In this document: piece by piece, positions 53,201 through 64,000 of the stretch | How the letters are laid out: each line of letters starts with the position of its first letter | Numbering within the stretch: position 1 is the stretch's first letter | Assembly: GCA_945643635.1 (NCBI GenBank) | Contig: CALZFC010000103.1 | Span: 1 to 64,000 of the forward strand | Origin: Allodiplogaster sudhausi | Taxonomy: Eukaryota > Nematoda > Chromadorea > Rhabditida > Diplogasteridae | Length of the DNA stretch: 64,000 nt | Reading direction: 5' to 3' | Translations under genes and position numbers: made by a program | Notes under the pieces: model-generated | The model's input: only the letters and a program-made list of their open reading frames with translations | Told to the model about the DNA's origin: nothing | The model's database searches: none

Positions 53201-56200
53201 GGCGGAAGGACCACTGCACCCTATACTCGAAGTATTTATCAATATAGAAGGATTTATTTCATGAATAAATTTATTTTAGAAATATTTAATTATCACACGA
53301 GATCAATTCTCATTTCTTGTGTAATAGTTGGCTCCGCTGCAGCAGTGCCTTTCTAAAATTTAGATTTAGGCCACACCTCTCGGTGAGCCAGACCGAATGT
53401 CTACCTCAAATTTGGAACCCGTAGGTTGACGACGAAGGAAAGTCATTCAGGCGGAAGGACCACTGCACCCTATACTCGAAGTATTTATCAATATAGAAGG
53501 ATTTATTTCATGAATAAATTTATTTTAGAAATATTTAATTATCACACGAGATCAATTCTCATTTCTTGTGTAATAGTTGGCTCCGCTGCAGCAGTGCCTT
53601 TCTAAAATTTAGATTTAGGCCACACCTCTCGGTGAGCCAGACCGAATGTCTACCTCAAATTTGGAACCCGTAGGTTGACGTTAGATGAAAGTCATTAAAT
53701 CGGAAGGACCACTGCACCTGACTCTGGCCGTATTCATCAATAAGGAAGGATTTATGTTATGGACAAATTTATTTTAGAATTATTTAATTCTTACACGAAA
53801 TCAATTCTCATTTCTTGTGTAATTGTTGGCTCCGCCGCAGCAGAGCCTTTCCAACATTTAGATTTAGGCCACACTTCTCGGTGAGCCAGACCGAATTGTA
53901 CCTCAAATTTGGAACCCGCAGGTTAACGATGTGGGAAAGTCATTCAGGCGGAAGGACCACTGCACAATACACTCGCTGTATTTATCAATGTAGAAGGATT
54001 TATTTCATTAATAAATTTATTTTAGAAATATTTAATTATCATACGAGATCAATTCTTATTTCTTGTGTAATTGTTGGCTCCGCTGCAGCAGAGCCTTTCC
54101 AAAATTTAGATTTAGGCCACACCTCTCGGTGAGCCAGACCGAATGTGTACCTCAAATTTGGAACCCGTACTTTGGCGACGTAGGAAAGTCATTCAGGCGG
54201 ACGGACCACTGCACCCTATACTCGAAGTATTTATCAATGTAGAAGGTTTTTTTTCATGAATACATTTATTTTAGAAATATTTAATTATCACACGAGATCA
54301 ATTCTTATTTCTTGTGTAATTGTTGGATCCACCGCAGCAGTCTTTCCAAAATTTAGATATAGGCCACACCTCTCGGTGAGCCAGACCGAATGTGTACCTC
54401 AAATTTGGAATCCGTAGGTTGGCGACGTAGGAAAGTCATTCAGGCGGAAGGACCACTGCACCCTATACTCGAAGTATTTATCAATGTAGAAGGATTTATT
54501 TCATGAATAAATTTATTTTAGAAATATTTAATTATCACACGAGATCAATTCTCATTTCTTGTGTAATTGTTGGCTCCGCTGCAGCAGAGCCTTTCCAAAA
54601 TTTAGATTTAGGCCACACCTCTCGGTGAGCCAGACCGAATGTCTACCTCAAATTTGGAACCCGTAGTTTGACGACGAAGGAAAGTCATTCAGGCGGAAGG
54701 ACCACTGCACCCTATACTCGAAGTATTTATCAATATAGAAGGATTTATTTCATGAATAAATTTATTTTAGAAATATTTAATTATCACACGAGATCAATTC
54801 TCATTTCTTGTGTAACCTGACACTGGCCGTATTCATCAATAAGGAAGGATTTATGTTATGGACAAATTTATTTTAGAATTATTTAATTCTTACACGAAAT
54901 CAATTCTCATTTCTTGTGTAATTGTTGGCTCCGCCGCAGCAGAGCCTTTCCAACATTTAGATTTAGGCCACACTTCTCGGTGAGCCAGACCGAATTGTAC
55001 CTCAAATTTGGAACCCGCAGGTTAACGATGTGGGAAAGTCATTCAGGCGGAAGGACCACTGCACAATACACTCGCTGTATTTATCAATGTAGAAGGATTT
55101 ATTTCATTAATAAATTTATTTTAGAAATATTTAATTATCATACGAGATCAATTCTTATTTCTTGTGTAATTGTTGGCTCCGCTGCAGCAGAGCCTTTCCA
55201 AAATTTAGATTTAGGCCACACCTCTCGGTGAGCCAGACCGAATGTGTACCTCAAATTTGGAACCCGTACTTTGGCGACGTAGGAAAGTCATTCAGGCGGA
55301 CGGACCACTGCACCCTATACTCGAAGTATTTATCAATGTAGAAGGTTTTTTTTCATGAATACATTTATTTTAGAAATATTTAATTATCACACGAGATCAA
55401 TTCTTATTTCTTGTGTAATTGTTGGATCCACCGCAGCAGTCTTTCCAAAATTTAGATATAGGCCACACCTCTCGGTGAGCCAGACCGAATGTGTACCTCA
55501 AATTTGGAATCCGTAGGTTGGCGACGTAGGAAAGTCATTCAGGCGGAAGGACCACTGCACCCTATACTCGAAGTATTTATCAATGTAGAAGGATTTATTT
55601 CATGAATAAATTTATTTTAGAAATATTTAATTATCACACGAGATCAATTCTCATTTCTTGTGTAATTGTTGGCTCCGCTGCAGCAGAGCCTTTCCAAAAT
55701 TTAGATTTAGGCCACACCTCTCGGTGAGCCAGACCGAATGTCTACCTCAAATTTGGAACCCGTAGTTTGACGACGAAGGAAAGTCATTCAGGCGGAAGGA
55801 CCACTGCACCCTATACTCGAAGTATTTATCAATATAGAAGGATTTATTTCATGAATAAATTTATTTTAGAAATATTTAATTATCACACGAGATCAATTCT
55901 CATTTCTTGTGTAACCTGACACTGGCCGTATTCATCAATAAGGAAGGATTTATGTTATGGACAAATTTATTTTAGAATTATTTAATTCTTACACGAAATC
56001 AATTCTCATTTCTTGTGTAATTGTTGGCTCCGCCGCAGCAGAGCCTTTCCAACATTTAGATTTAGGCCACACTTCTCGGTGAGCCAGACCGAATTGTACC
56101 TCAAATTTGGAACCCGCAGGTTAACGATGTGGGAAAGTCATTCAGGCGGAAGGACCACTGCACAATACACTCGCTGTATTTATCAATGTAGAAGGATTTA

Positions 56201-59200
56201 TTTCATTAATAAATTTATTTTAGAAATATTTAATTATCATACGAGATCAATTCTCATTTCTTGTGTAATTGTTGGCTCCGCTGCAGCAGAGCCTTTCCAA
56301 AATTTAGATTTAGGCCACACCTCTCGGTGAGCCAGACCGAATGTGTACCTCAAATTTGGAACCCGTACTTTGGCGACGTAGGAAAGTCATTCAGGCGGAC
56401 GGACCACTGCACCCTATACTCGAAGTATTTATCAATGTAGAAGGTTTTTTTTCATGAATATATTTATTTTAGAAATATTTAATTATCACACGAGATCAAT
56501 TCTTATTTCTTGTGTAATTGTTGGATCCACCGCAGCAGTCTTTCCAAAATTTAGATTTAGGCCACACCTCTCGGTGAGCCAGACCGAATGTGTACCTCAA
56601 ATTTGGAACCCGTAGGTTGGCGACGTAGGAAAGTCATTCAGGCGGAAGGACCACTGCACCCTATACTCGAAGTATTTATCAATGTAGAAGGATTTATTTC
56701 ATGAATAAATTTATTTTAGAAATATTTAATTATCACACGAGATCAATTCTCATTTCTTGTGTAATTGTTGGCTCCGCTGCAGCAGAGCCTTTCCAAAATT
56801 TAGATTTAGGCCACACCTCTCGGTGAGCCAGACCGAATGTCTACCTCAAATTTGGAACCCGTAGTTTGACGACGAAGGAAAGTCATTCAGGCGGAAGGAC
56901 CACTGCACCCTATACTCGAAGTATTTATCAATATAGAAGGATTTATTTCATGAATATATTTATTTTAGAAATATTTAATTATCACACGAGATCAATTCTT
57001 ATTTCTTGTGTAATTGTTGGATCCACCGCAGCAGTCTTTCCAAAATTTAGATTTAGGCCACACCTCTCGGTGAGCCAGACCGAATGTGTACCTCAAATTT
57101 GGAACCCGTAGGTTGGCGACGTAGGAAAGTCATTCAGGCGGAAGGACCACTGCACCCTATACTCGAAGTATTTATCAATGTAGAAGGATTTATTTCATGA
57201 ATAAATTTATTTTAGAAATATTTAATTATCACACGAGATCAATTCTCATTTCTTGTGTAATAGTTGGCTCCGCTGCAGCAGTGCCTTTCTAAAATTTAGA
57301 TTTAGGCCACACCTCTCGGTGAGCCAGACCGAATGTCTACCTCAAATTTGGAACCCGTAGGTTGACGACGAAGGAAAGTCATTCAGGCGGAAGGACCACT
57401 GCACCCTATACTCGAAGTATTTATCAATATAGAAGGATTTATTTCATGAATAAATTTATTTTAGAAATATTTAATTATCACACGAGATCAATTCTCATTT
57501 CTTGTGTAATAGTTGGCTCCGCTGCAGCAGTGCCTTTCTAAAATTTAGATTTAGGCCACACCTCTCGGTGAGCCAGACCGAATGTCTACCTCAAATTTGG
57601 AACCCGTAGGTTGACGTTAGATGAAAGTCATTAAATCGGAAGGACCACTGCACCTGACTCTGGCCGTATTCATCAATAAGGAAGGATTTATGTTATGGAC
57701 AAATTTATTTTAGAATTATTTAATTCTTACACGAAATCAATTCTCATTTCTTGTGTAATTGTTGGCTCCGCCGCAGCAGAGCCTTTCCAACATTTAGATT
57801 TAGGCCACACTTCTCGGTGAGCCAGACCGAATTGTACCTCAAATTTGGAACCCGCAGGTTAACGATGTGGGAAAGTCATTCAGGCGGAAGGACCACTGCA
57901 CAATACACTCGCTGTATTTATCAATGTAGAAGGATTTATTTCATTAATAAATTTATTTTAGAAATATTTAATTATCATACGAGATCAATTCTTATTTCTT
58001 GTGTAATTGTTGGCTCCGCTGCAGCAGAGCCTTTCCAAAATTTAGATTTAGGCCACACCTCTCGGTGAGCCAGACCGAATGTGTACCTCAAATTTGGAAC
58101 CCGTACTTTGGCGACGTAGGAAAGTCATTCAGGCGGACGGACCACTGCACCCTATACTCGAAGTATTTATCAATGTAGAAGGTTTTTTTCATGAATACAT
58201 TTATTTTAGAAATATTTAATTATCACACGAGATCAATTCTTATTTCTTGTGTAATTGTTGGATCCACCGCAGCAGTCTTTCCAAAATTTAGATATAGGCC
58301 ACACCTCTCGGTGAGCCAGACCGAATGTGTACCTCAAATTTGGAATCCGTAGGTTGGCGACGTAGGAAAGTCATTCAGGCGGAAGGACCACTGCACCCTA
58401 TACTCGAAGTATTTATCAATGTAGAAGGATTTATTTCATGAATAAATTTATTTTAGAAATATTTAATTATCACACGAGATCAATTCTCATTTCTTGTGTA
58501 ATTGTTGGCTCCGCTGCAGCAGAGCCTTTCCAAAATTTAGATTTAGGCCACACCTCTCGGTGAGCCAGACCGAATGTCTACCTCAAATTTGGAACCCGTA
58601 GTTTGACGACGAAGGAAAGTCATTCAGGCGGAAGGACCACTGCACCCTATACTCGAAGTATTTATCAATATAGAAGGATTTATTTCATGAATAAATTTAT
58701 TTTAGAAATATTTAATTATCACACGAGATCAATTCTCATTTCTTGTGTAACCTGACACTGGCCGTATTCATCAATAAGGAAGGATTTATGTTATGGACAA
58801 ATTTATTTTAGAATTATTTAATTCTTACACGAAATCAATTCTCATTTCTTGTGTAATTGTTGGCTCCGCCGCAGCAGAGCCTTTCCAACATTTAGATTTA
58901 GGCCACACTTCTCGGTGAGCCAGACCGAATTGTACCTCAAATTTGGAACCCGCAGGTTAACGATGTGGGAAAGTCATTCAGGCGGAAGGACCACTGCACA
59001 ATACACTCGCTGTATTTATCAATGTAGAAGGATTTATTTCATTAATAAATTTATTTTAGAAATATTTAATTATCATACGAGATCAATTCTCATTTCTTGT
59101 GTAATTGTTGGCTCCGCTGCAGCAGAGCCTTTCCAAAATTTAGATTTAGGCCACACCTCTCGGTGAGCCAGACCGAATGTGTACCTCAAATTTGGAACCC

Positions 59201-62200
59201 GTACTTTGGCGACGTAGGAAAGTCATTCAGGCGGACGGACCACTGCACCCTATACTCGAAGTATTTATCAATGTAGAAGGTTTTTTTTCATGAATATATT
59301 TATTTTAGAAATATTTAATTATCACACGAGATCAATTCTTATTTCTTGTGTAATTGTTGGATCCACCGCAGCAGTCTTTCCAAAATTTAGATTTAGGCCA
59401 CACCTCTCGGTGAGCCAGACCGAATGTGTACCTCAAATTTGGAACCCGTAGGTTGGCGACGTAGGAAAGTCATTCAGGCGGAAGGACCACTGCACCCTAT
59501 ACTCAAAGTATTTATCAATGTAGAAGGATTTATTTCATGAATAAATTTATTTTAGAAATATTTAATTATCACACGAGATCAATTCTCATTTCTTGTGTAA
59601 TTGTTGGCTCCGCTGCAGCAGAGCCTTTCCAAAATTTAGATTTAGGCCACACCTCTCGGTGAGCCAGACCGAATGTGTACCTCAAATTTGGAATCCGTAG
59701 GTTGGCGACGTAGGAAAGTCATTCAGGCGGAAGGACCACTGCACCCTATACTCGAAGTATTTATCAATGTAGAAGGATTTATTTCATGAATAAATTTATT
59801 TTAGAAATATTTAATTATCACACGAGATCAATTCTCATTTCTTGTGTAATTGTTGGCTCCGCTGCAGCAGAGCCTTTCCAAAATTTAGATTTAGGCCACA
59901 CCTCTCGGTGAGCCAGACCGAATGTCTACCTCAAATTTGGAACCCGTAGTTTGACGACGAAGGAAAGTCATTCAGGCGGAAGGACCACTGCACCCTATAC
60001 TCGAAGTATTTATCAATATAGAAGGATTTATTTCATGAATAAATTTATTTTAGAAATATTTAATTATCACACGAGATCAATTCTCATTTCTTGTGTAACC
60101 TGACACTGGCCGTATTCATCAATAAGGAAGGATTTATGTTATGGACAAATTTATTTTAGAATTATTTAATTCTTACACGAAATCAATTCTCATTTCTTGT
60201 GTAATTGTTGGCTCCGCCGCAGCAGAGCCTTTCCAACATTTAGATTTAGGCCACACTTCTCGGTGAGCCAGACCGAATTGTACCTCAAATTTGGAACCCG
60301 CAGGTTAACGATGTGGGAAAGTCATTCAGGCGGAAGGACCACTGCACAATACACTCGCTGTATTTATCAATGTAGAAGGATTTATTTCATTAATAAATTT
60401 ATTTTAGAAATATTTAATTATCATACGAGATCAATTCTCATTTCTTGTGTAATTGTTGGCTCCGCTGCAGCAGAGCCTTTCCAAAATTTAGATTTAGGCC
60501 ACACCTCTCGGTGAGCCAGACCGAATGTGTACCTCAAATTTGGAACCCGTACTTTGGCGACGTAGGAAAGTCATTCAGGCGGACGGACCACTGCACCCTA
60601 TACTCGAAGTATTTATCAATGTAGAAGGTTTTTTTTCATGAATATATTTATTTTAGAAATATTTAATTATCACACGAGATCAATTCTTATTTCTTGTGTA
60701 ATTGTTGGATCCACCGCAGCAGTCTTTCCAAAATTTAGATTTAGGCCACACCTCTCGGTGAGCCAGACCGAATGTGTACCTCAAATTTGGAACCCGTAGG
60801 TTGGCGACGTAGGAAAGTCATTCAGGCGGAAGGACCACTGCACCCTATACTCAAAGTATTTATCAATGTAGAAGGATTTATTTCATGAATAAATTTATTT
60901 TAGAAATATTTAATTATCACACGAGATCAATTCTCATTTCTTGTGTAATTGTTGGCTCCGCTGCAGCAGAGCCTTTCCAAAATTTAGATTTAGGCCACAC
61001 CTCTCGGTGAGCCAGACCGAATGTCTACCTCAAATTTGGAACCCGTAGTTTGACGACGAAGGAAAGTCATTCAGGCGGAAGGACCACTGCACCCTATACT
61101 CGAAGTATTTATCAATATAGAAGGATTTATTTCATGAATATATTTATTTTAGAAATATTTAATTATCACACGAGATCAATTCTTATTTCTTGTGTAATTG
61201 TTGGATCCACCGCAGCAGTCTTTCCAAAATTTAGATTTAGGCCACACCTCTCGGTGAGCCAGACCGAATGTGTACCTCAAATTTGGAACCCGTAGGTTGG
61301 CGACGTAGGAAAGTCATTCAGGCGGAAGGACCACTGCACCCTATACTCGAAGTATTTATCAATGTAGAAGGATTTATTTCATGAATAAATTTATTTTAGA
61401 AATATTTAATTATCACACGAGATCAATTCTCATTTCTTGTGTAATTGTTGGCTCCGCTGCAGCAGAGCCTTTCCAAAATTTAGATTTAGGCCACACCTCT
61501 CGGTGAGCCAGACCGAATGTCTACCTCAAATTTGGAACCCGTAGTTTGACGACGAAGGAAAGTCATTCAGGCGGAAGGACCACTGCACCCTATACTCGAA
61601 GTATTTATCAATATAGAAGGATTTATTTCATGAATAAATTTATTTTAGAAATATTTAATTATCACACGAGATCAATTCTCATTTCTTGTGTAACCTGACA
61701 CTGGCCGTATTCATCAATAAGGAAGGATTTATGTTATGGACAAATTTATTTTAGAATTATTTAATTCTTACACGAAATCAATTCTCATTTCTTGTGTAAT
61801 TGTTGGCTCCGCCGCAGCAGAGCCTTTCCAACATTTAGATTTAGGCCACACTTCTCGGTGAGCCAGACCGAATTGTACCTCAAATTTGGAACCCGCAGGT
61901 TAACGATGTGGGAAAGTCATTCAGGCGGAAGGACCACTGCACAATACACTCGCTGTATTTATCAATGTAGAAGGATTTATTTCATTAATAAATTTATTTT
62001 AGAAATATTTAATTATCATACGAGATCAATTCTCATTTCTTGTGTAATTGTTGGCTCCGCTGCAGCAGAGCCTTTCCAAAATTTAGATTTAGGCCACACC
62101 TCTCGGTGAGCCAGACCGAATGTGTACCTCAAATTTGGAACCCGTACTTTGGCGACGTAGGAAAGTCATTCAGGCGGACGGACCACTGCACCCTATACTC

Positions 62201-64000
62201 GAAGTATTTATCAATGTAGAAGGTTTTTTTTCATGAATATATTTATTTTAGAAATATTTAATTATCACACGAGATCAATTCTTATTTCTTGTGTAATTGT
62301 TGGATCCACCGCAGCAGTCTTTCCAAAATTTAGATTTAGGCCACACCTCTCGGTGAGCCAGACCGAATGTGTACCTCAAATTTGGAACCCGTAGGTTGGC
62401 GACGAAGGAAAGTCATTCAGGCGGAAGGACCACTGCACCCTATACTCGAAGTATTTATCAATGTAGAAGGATTTATTTCATGAATAAATTTATTTTAGAA
62501 ATATTTAATTATCACACGAGATCAATTCTCATTTCTTGTGTAATTGTTGGCTCCGCTGCAGCAGAGCCTTTCCAAAATTTAGATTTAGGCCACACCTCTC
62601 GGTGAGCCAGACCGAATGTCTACCTCAAATTTGGAACCCGTAGTTTGACGACGAAGGAAAGTCATTCAGGCGGAAGGACCACTGCACCCTATACTCGAAG
62701 TATTTATCAATATAGAAGGATTTATTTCATGAATAAATTTATTTTAGAAATATTTAATTATCACACGAGATCAATTCTCATTTCTTGTGTAACCTGACAC
62801 TGGCCGTATTCATCAATAAGGAAGGATTTATGTTATGGACAAATTTATTTTAGAATTATTTAATTCTTACACGAAATCAATTCTCATTTCTTGTGTAATT
62901 GTTGGCTCCGCCGCAGCAGAGCCTTTCCAACATTTAGATTTAGGCCACACTTCTCGGTGAGCCAGACCGAATTGTACCTCAAATTTGGAACCCGCAGGTT
63001 AACGATGTGGGAAAGTCATTCAGGCGGAAGGACCACTGCACAATACACTCGCTGTATTTATCAATGTAGAAGGATTTATTTCATTAATAAATTTATTTTA
63101 GAAATATGTAATTATCATACGAGATCAATTCTCATTTCTTGTGTAATTGTTGGCTCCGCTGCAGCAGAGCCTTTCCAAAATTTAGATTTAGGCCACACCT
63201 CTCGGTGAGCCAGACCGAATGTGTACCTCAAATTTGGAACCCGTACTTTGGCGACGTAGGAAAGTCATTCAGGCGGACGGACCACTGCACCCTATACTCG
63301 AAGTATTTATCAATGTAGAAGGTTTTTTTTCATGAATATATTTATTTTAGAAATATTTAATTATCACACGAGATCAATTCTTATTTCTTGTGTAATTGTT
63401 GGATCCACCGCAGCAGTCTTTCCAAAATTTAGATTTAGGCCACACCTCTCGGTGAGCCAGACCGAATGTGTACCTCAAATTTGGAACCCGTAGGTTGGCG
63501 ACGTAGGAAAGTCATTCAGGCGGAAGGACCACTGCACCCTATACTCGAAGTATTTATCAATGTAGAAGGATTTATTTCATGAATAAATTTATTTTAGAAA
63601 TATTTAATTATCACACGAGATCAATTCTCATGTCTTGTGTAATTGTTGGCTCCGCTGCAGCAGAGCCTTTCCAAAATTTAGATTTAGGCCACACCTCTCG
63701 GTGAGCCAGACCGAATGTCTACCTCAAATTTGGAACCCGTAGTTTGACGACGAAGGAAAGTCATTCAGGCGGAAGGACCACTGCACCCTATACTCGAAGT
63801 ATTTATCAATATAGAAGGATTTATTTCATGAATAAATTTATTTTAGAAATATTTAATTATCACACGAGATCAATTCTCATTTCTTGTGTAATAGTTGGCT
63901 CCGCTGCAGCAGTGCCTTTTTAAAATTTAGATTTAGGCCACACCTCTCGGTGAGCCAGACCGAATGTCTACCTCAAATTTGGAACCCGTACTTTGGCGAC
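26300..64000. repeat. Sub-block with mixed satellite classes A, B and C (higher-order organisation)
   Basis: Class C junctions (GACGTTAGATG) recur among runs of B and A copies. A marked A copy (start CTTCTCGG, then TTAACGATGTGGG and CATTAATAAA) recurs at 29758, 33471, 38927, 39920, 42893, 47113, 48602, 49844, 52325, 53815 and onward. Spacings to 53815 are near-multiples of about 248 bp, but the number of monomers between copies varies, so the higher-order repeat is irregular. Confidence 0.75.
53400..62900. repeat. Recently amplified higher-order unit with a truncated monomer
   Basis: The marked A copy recurs at 53815, 54914, 56013, 57751, 58849, 60197, 61792 and 62891. Spacings of 1,098-1,099 bp occur four times. 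The 1.1-kb unit is four full monomers plus a fifth of about 107 bp, joined by GTGTAACCTGACAC. This junction occurs at 54815, 55914, 58750, 60098, 61693 and 62792. Compared with the intact copy at 53571-53720, 143 bp is missing. Confidence 0.8.

Larger units (their letters stand above)
16465..64000. repeat. Satellite array, right block (about 190 monomers)
   Basis: This continues the left block in the same orientation and phase once the transposon is removed. Monomers are 246-249 bp. Class A keeps GGCTCCGCCGCAGCAGAGCC. Class B (from 26309) has GGATCCACCGCAGCAGTC, a T7-8 run before CATGAATATATT, and CCGTACTTTGG in many copies. Class C (from about 26900) has GACGTTAGATGAAAG and TTATGGACAAATTT. 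The array runs off the window end. Open frames of 62-105 codons recur because the period is close to 249 (83 codons). They change frame with 1-bp indels and lack gene structure, so none is annotated. Confidence 0.97.

Noticed and set aside
2318..63208. Dozens of 62-124 codon open frames in the satellite, many starting MCNCWLRRSRAF or MYLKFGTRRL
   Set aside because: They are the same monomer read in different frames; they are long because the period is near 249 bp. 1-bp indels switch frames, several run across monomer borders, and there is no splice or start context.
1..64000. CRISPR array
   Set aside because: The units are contiguous 248-bp satellite monomers without unique spacers, in a eukaryotic context with introns.
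1..64000. tRNA, 5S rRNA or spliced-leader gene in the satellite monomer
   Set aside because: I saw no A/B box pair, no Sm site and no cloverleaf; the GC-rich inverted repeats are too short.

Overview
The window is eukaryotic, most likely from an invertebrate animal and possibly a nematode. The evidence is short AT-rich introns (several of 45-60 nt), acceptors of the TTTCAG / CTTCAG / TTTTAG type, and exons richer in GC than their introns. The species cannot be named from the sequence.

Layout. (1) Bases 1-6931 are a head-to-tail tandem satellite with a monomer of about 248 bp (243-252 bp), about 28 copies. (2) Bases 6932-16464 (9,533 bp) are one DNA transposon inserted in a satellite monomer. 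It has 20-bp imperfect terminal inverted repeats (CACACAGAAAA...), an AT target-site duplication, and dense subterminal copies of WTGTGACA at both ends. (3) Bases 16465-64000 continue the same satellite in the same orientation, about 190 further copies. Up to about 26.3 kb the monomers are of one broad class (A). From 26.3 kb two more classes join (B with GGATCC, C with GTTAGATGAAAG) and the array takes on higher-order structure. From 54.8 kb a monomer carrying a 143-bp deletion recurs in a unit of about 1.1 kb.

The transposon carries two multi-exon genes on the + strand. Gene 1 (core 9775-12550, about 839 aa) has two N-terminal C2H2 zinc fingers, an acidic linker and a transposase-like region (Y-L-D-D, G-D-N, C-x2-C, D-x2-H) resembling the CACTA/Tnp2 (CMC) group as I remember it. 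Five upstream exons (7283-8808) join in consistent phase and encode another zinc-finger linker, but their link to gene 1 is uncertain. Gene 2 (12702-15688, about 580 aa after splicing) resembles a transposon-associated animal family often labelled SAMD3-like. Gene 1's AATAAA lies 120 bp before the gene 2 ATG, and a TTTAG acceptor sits just before that ATG, an arrangement like a nematode operon. I found no premature stop in the chosen exons, so the copy could be young and possibly autonomous.

The many short open frames in the satellite follow from its period being close to a multiple of three. I do not regard them as genes.
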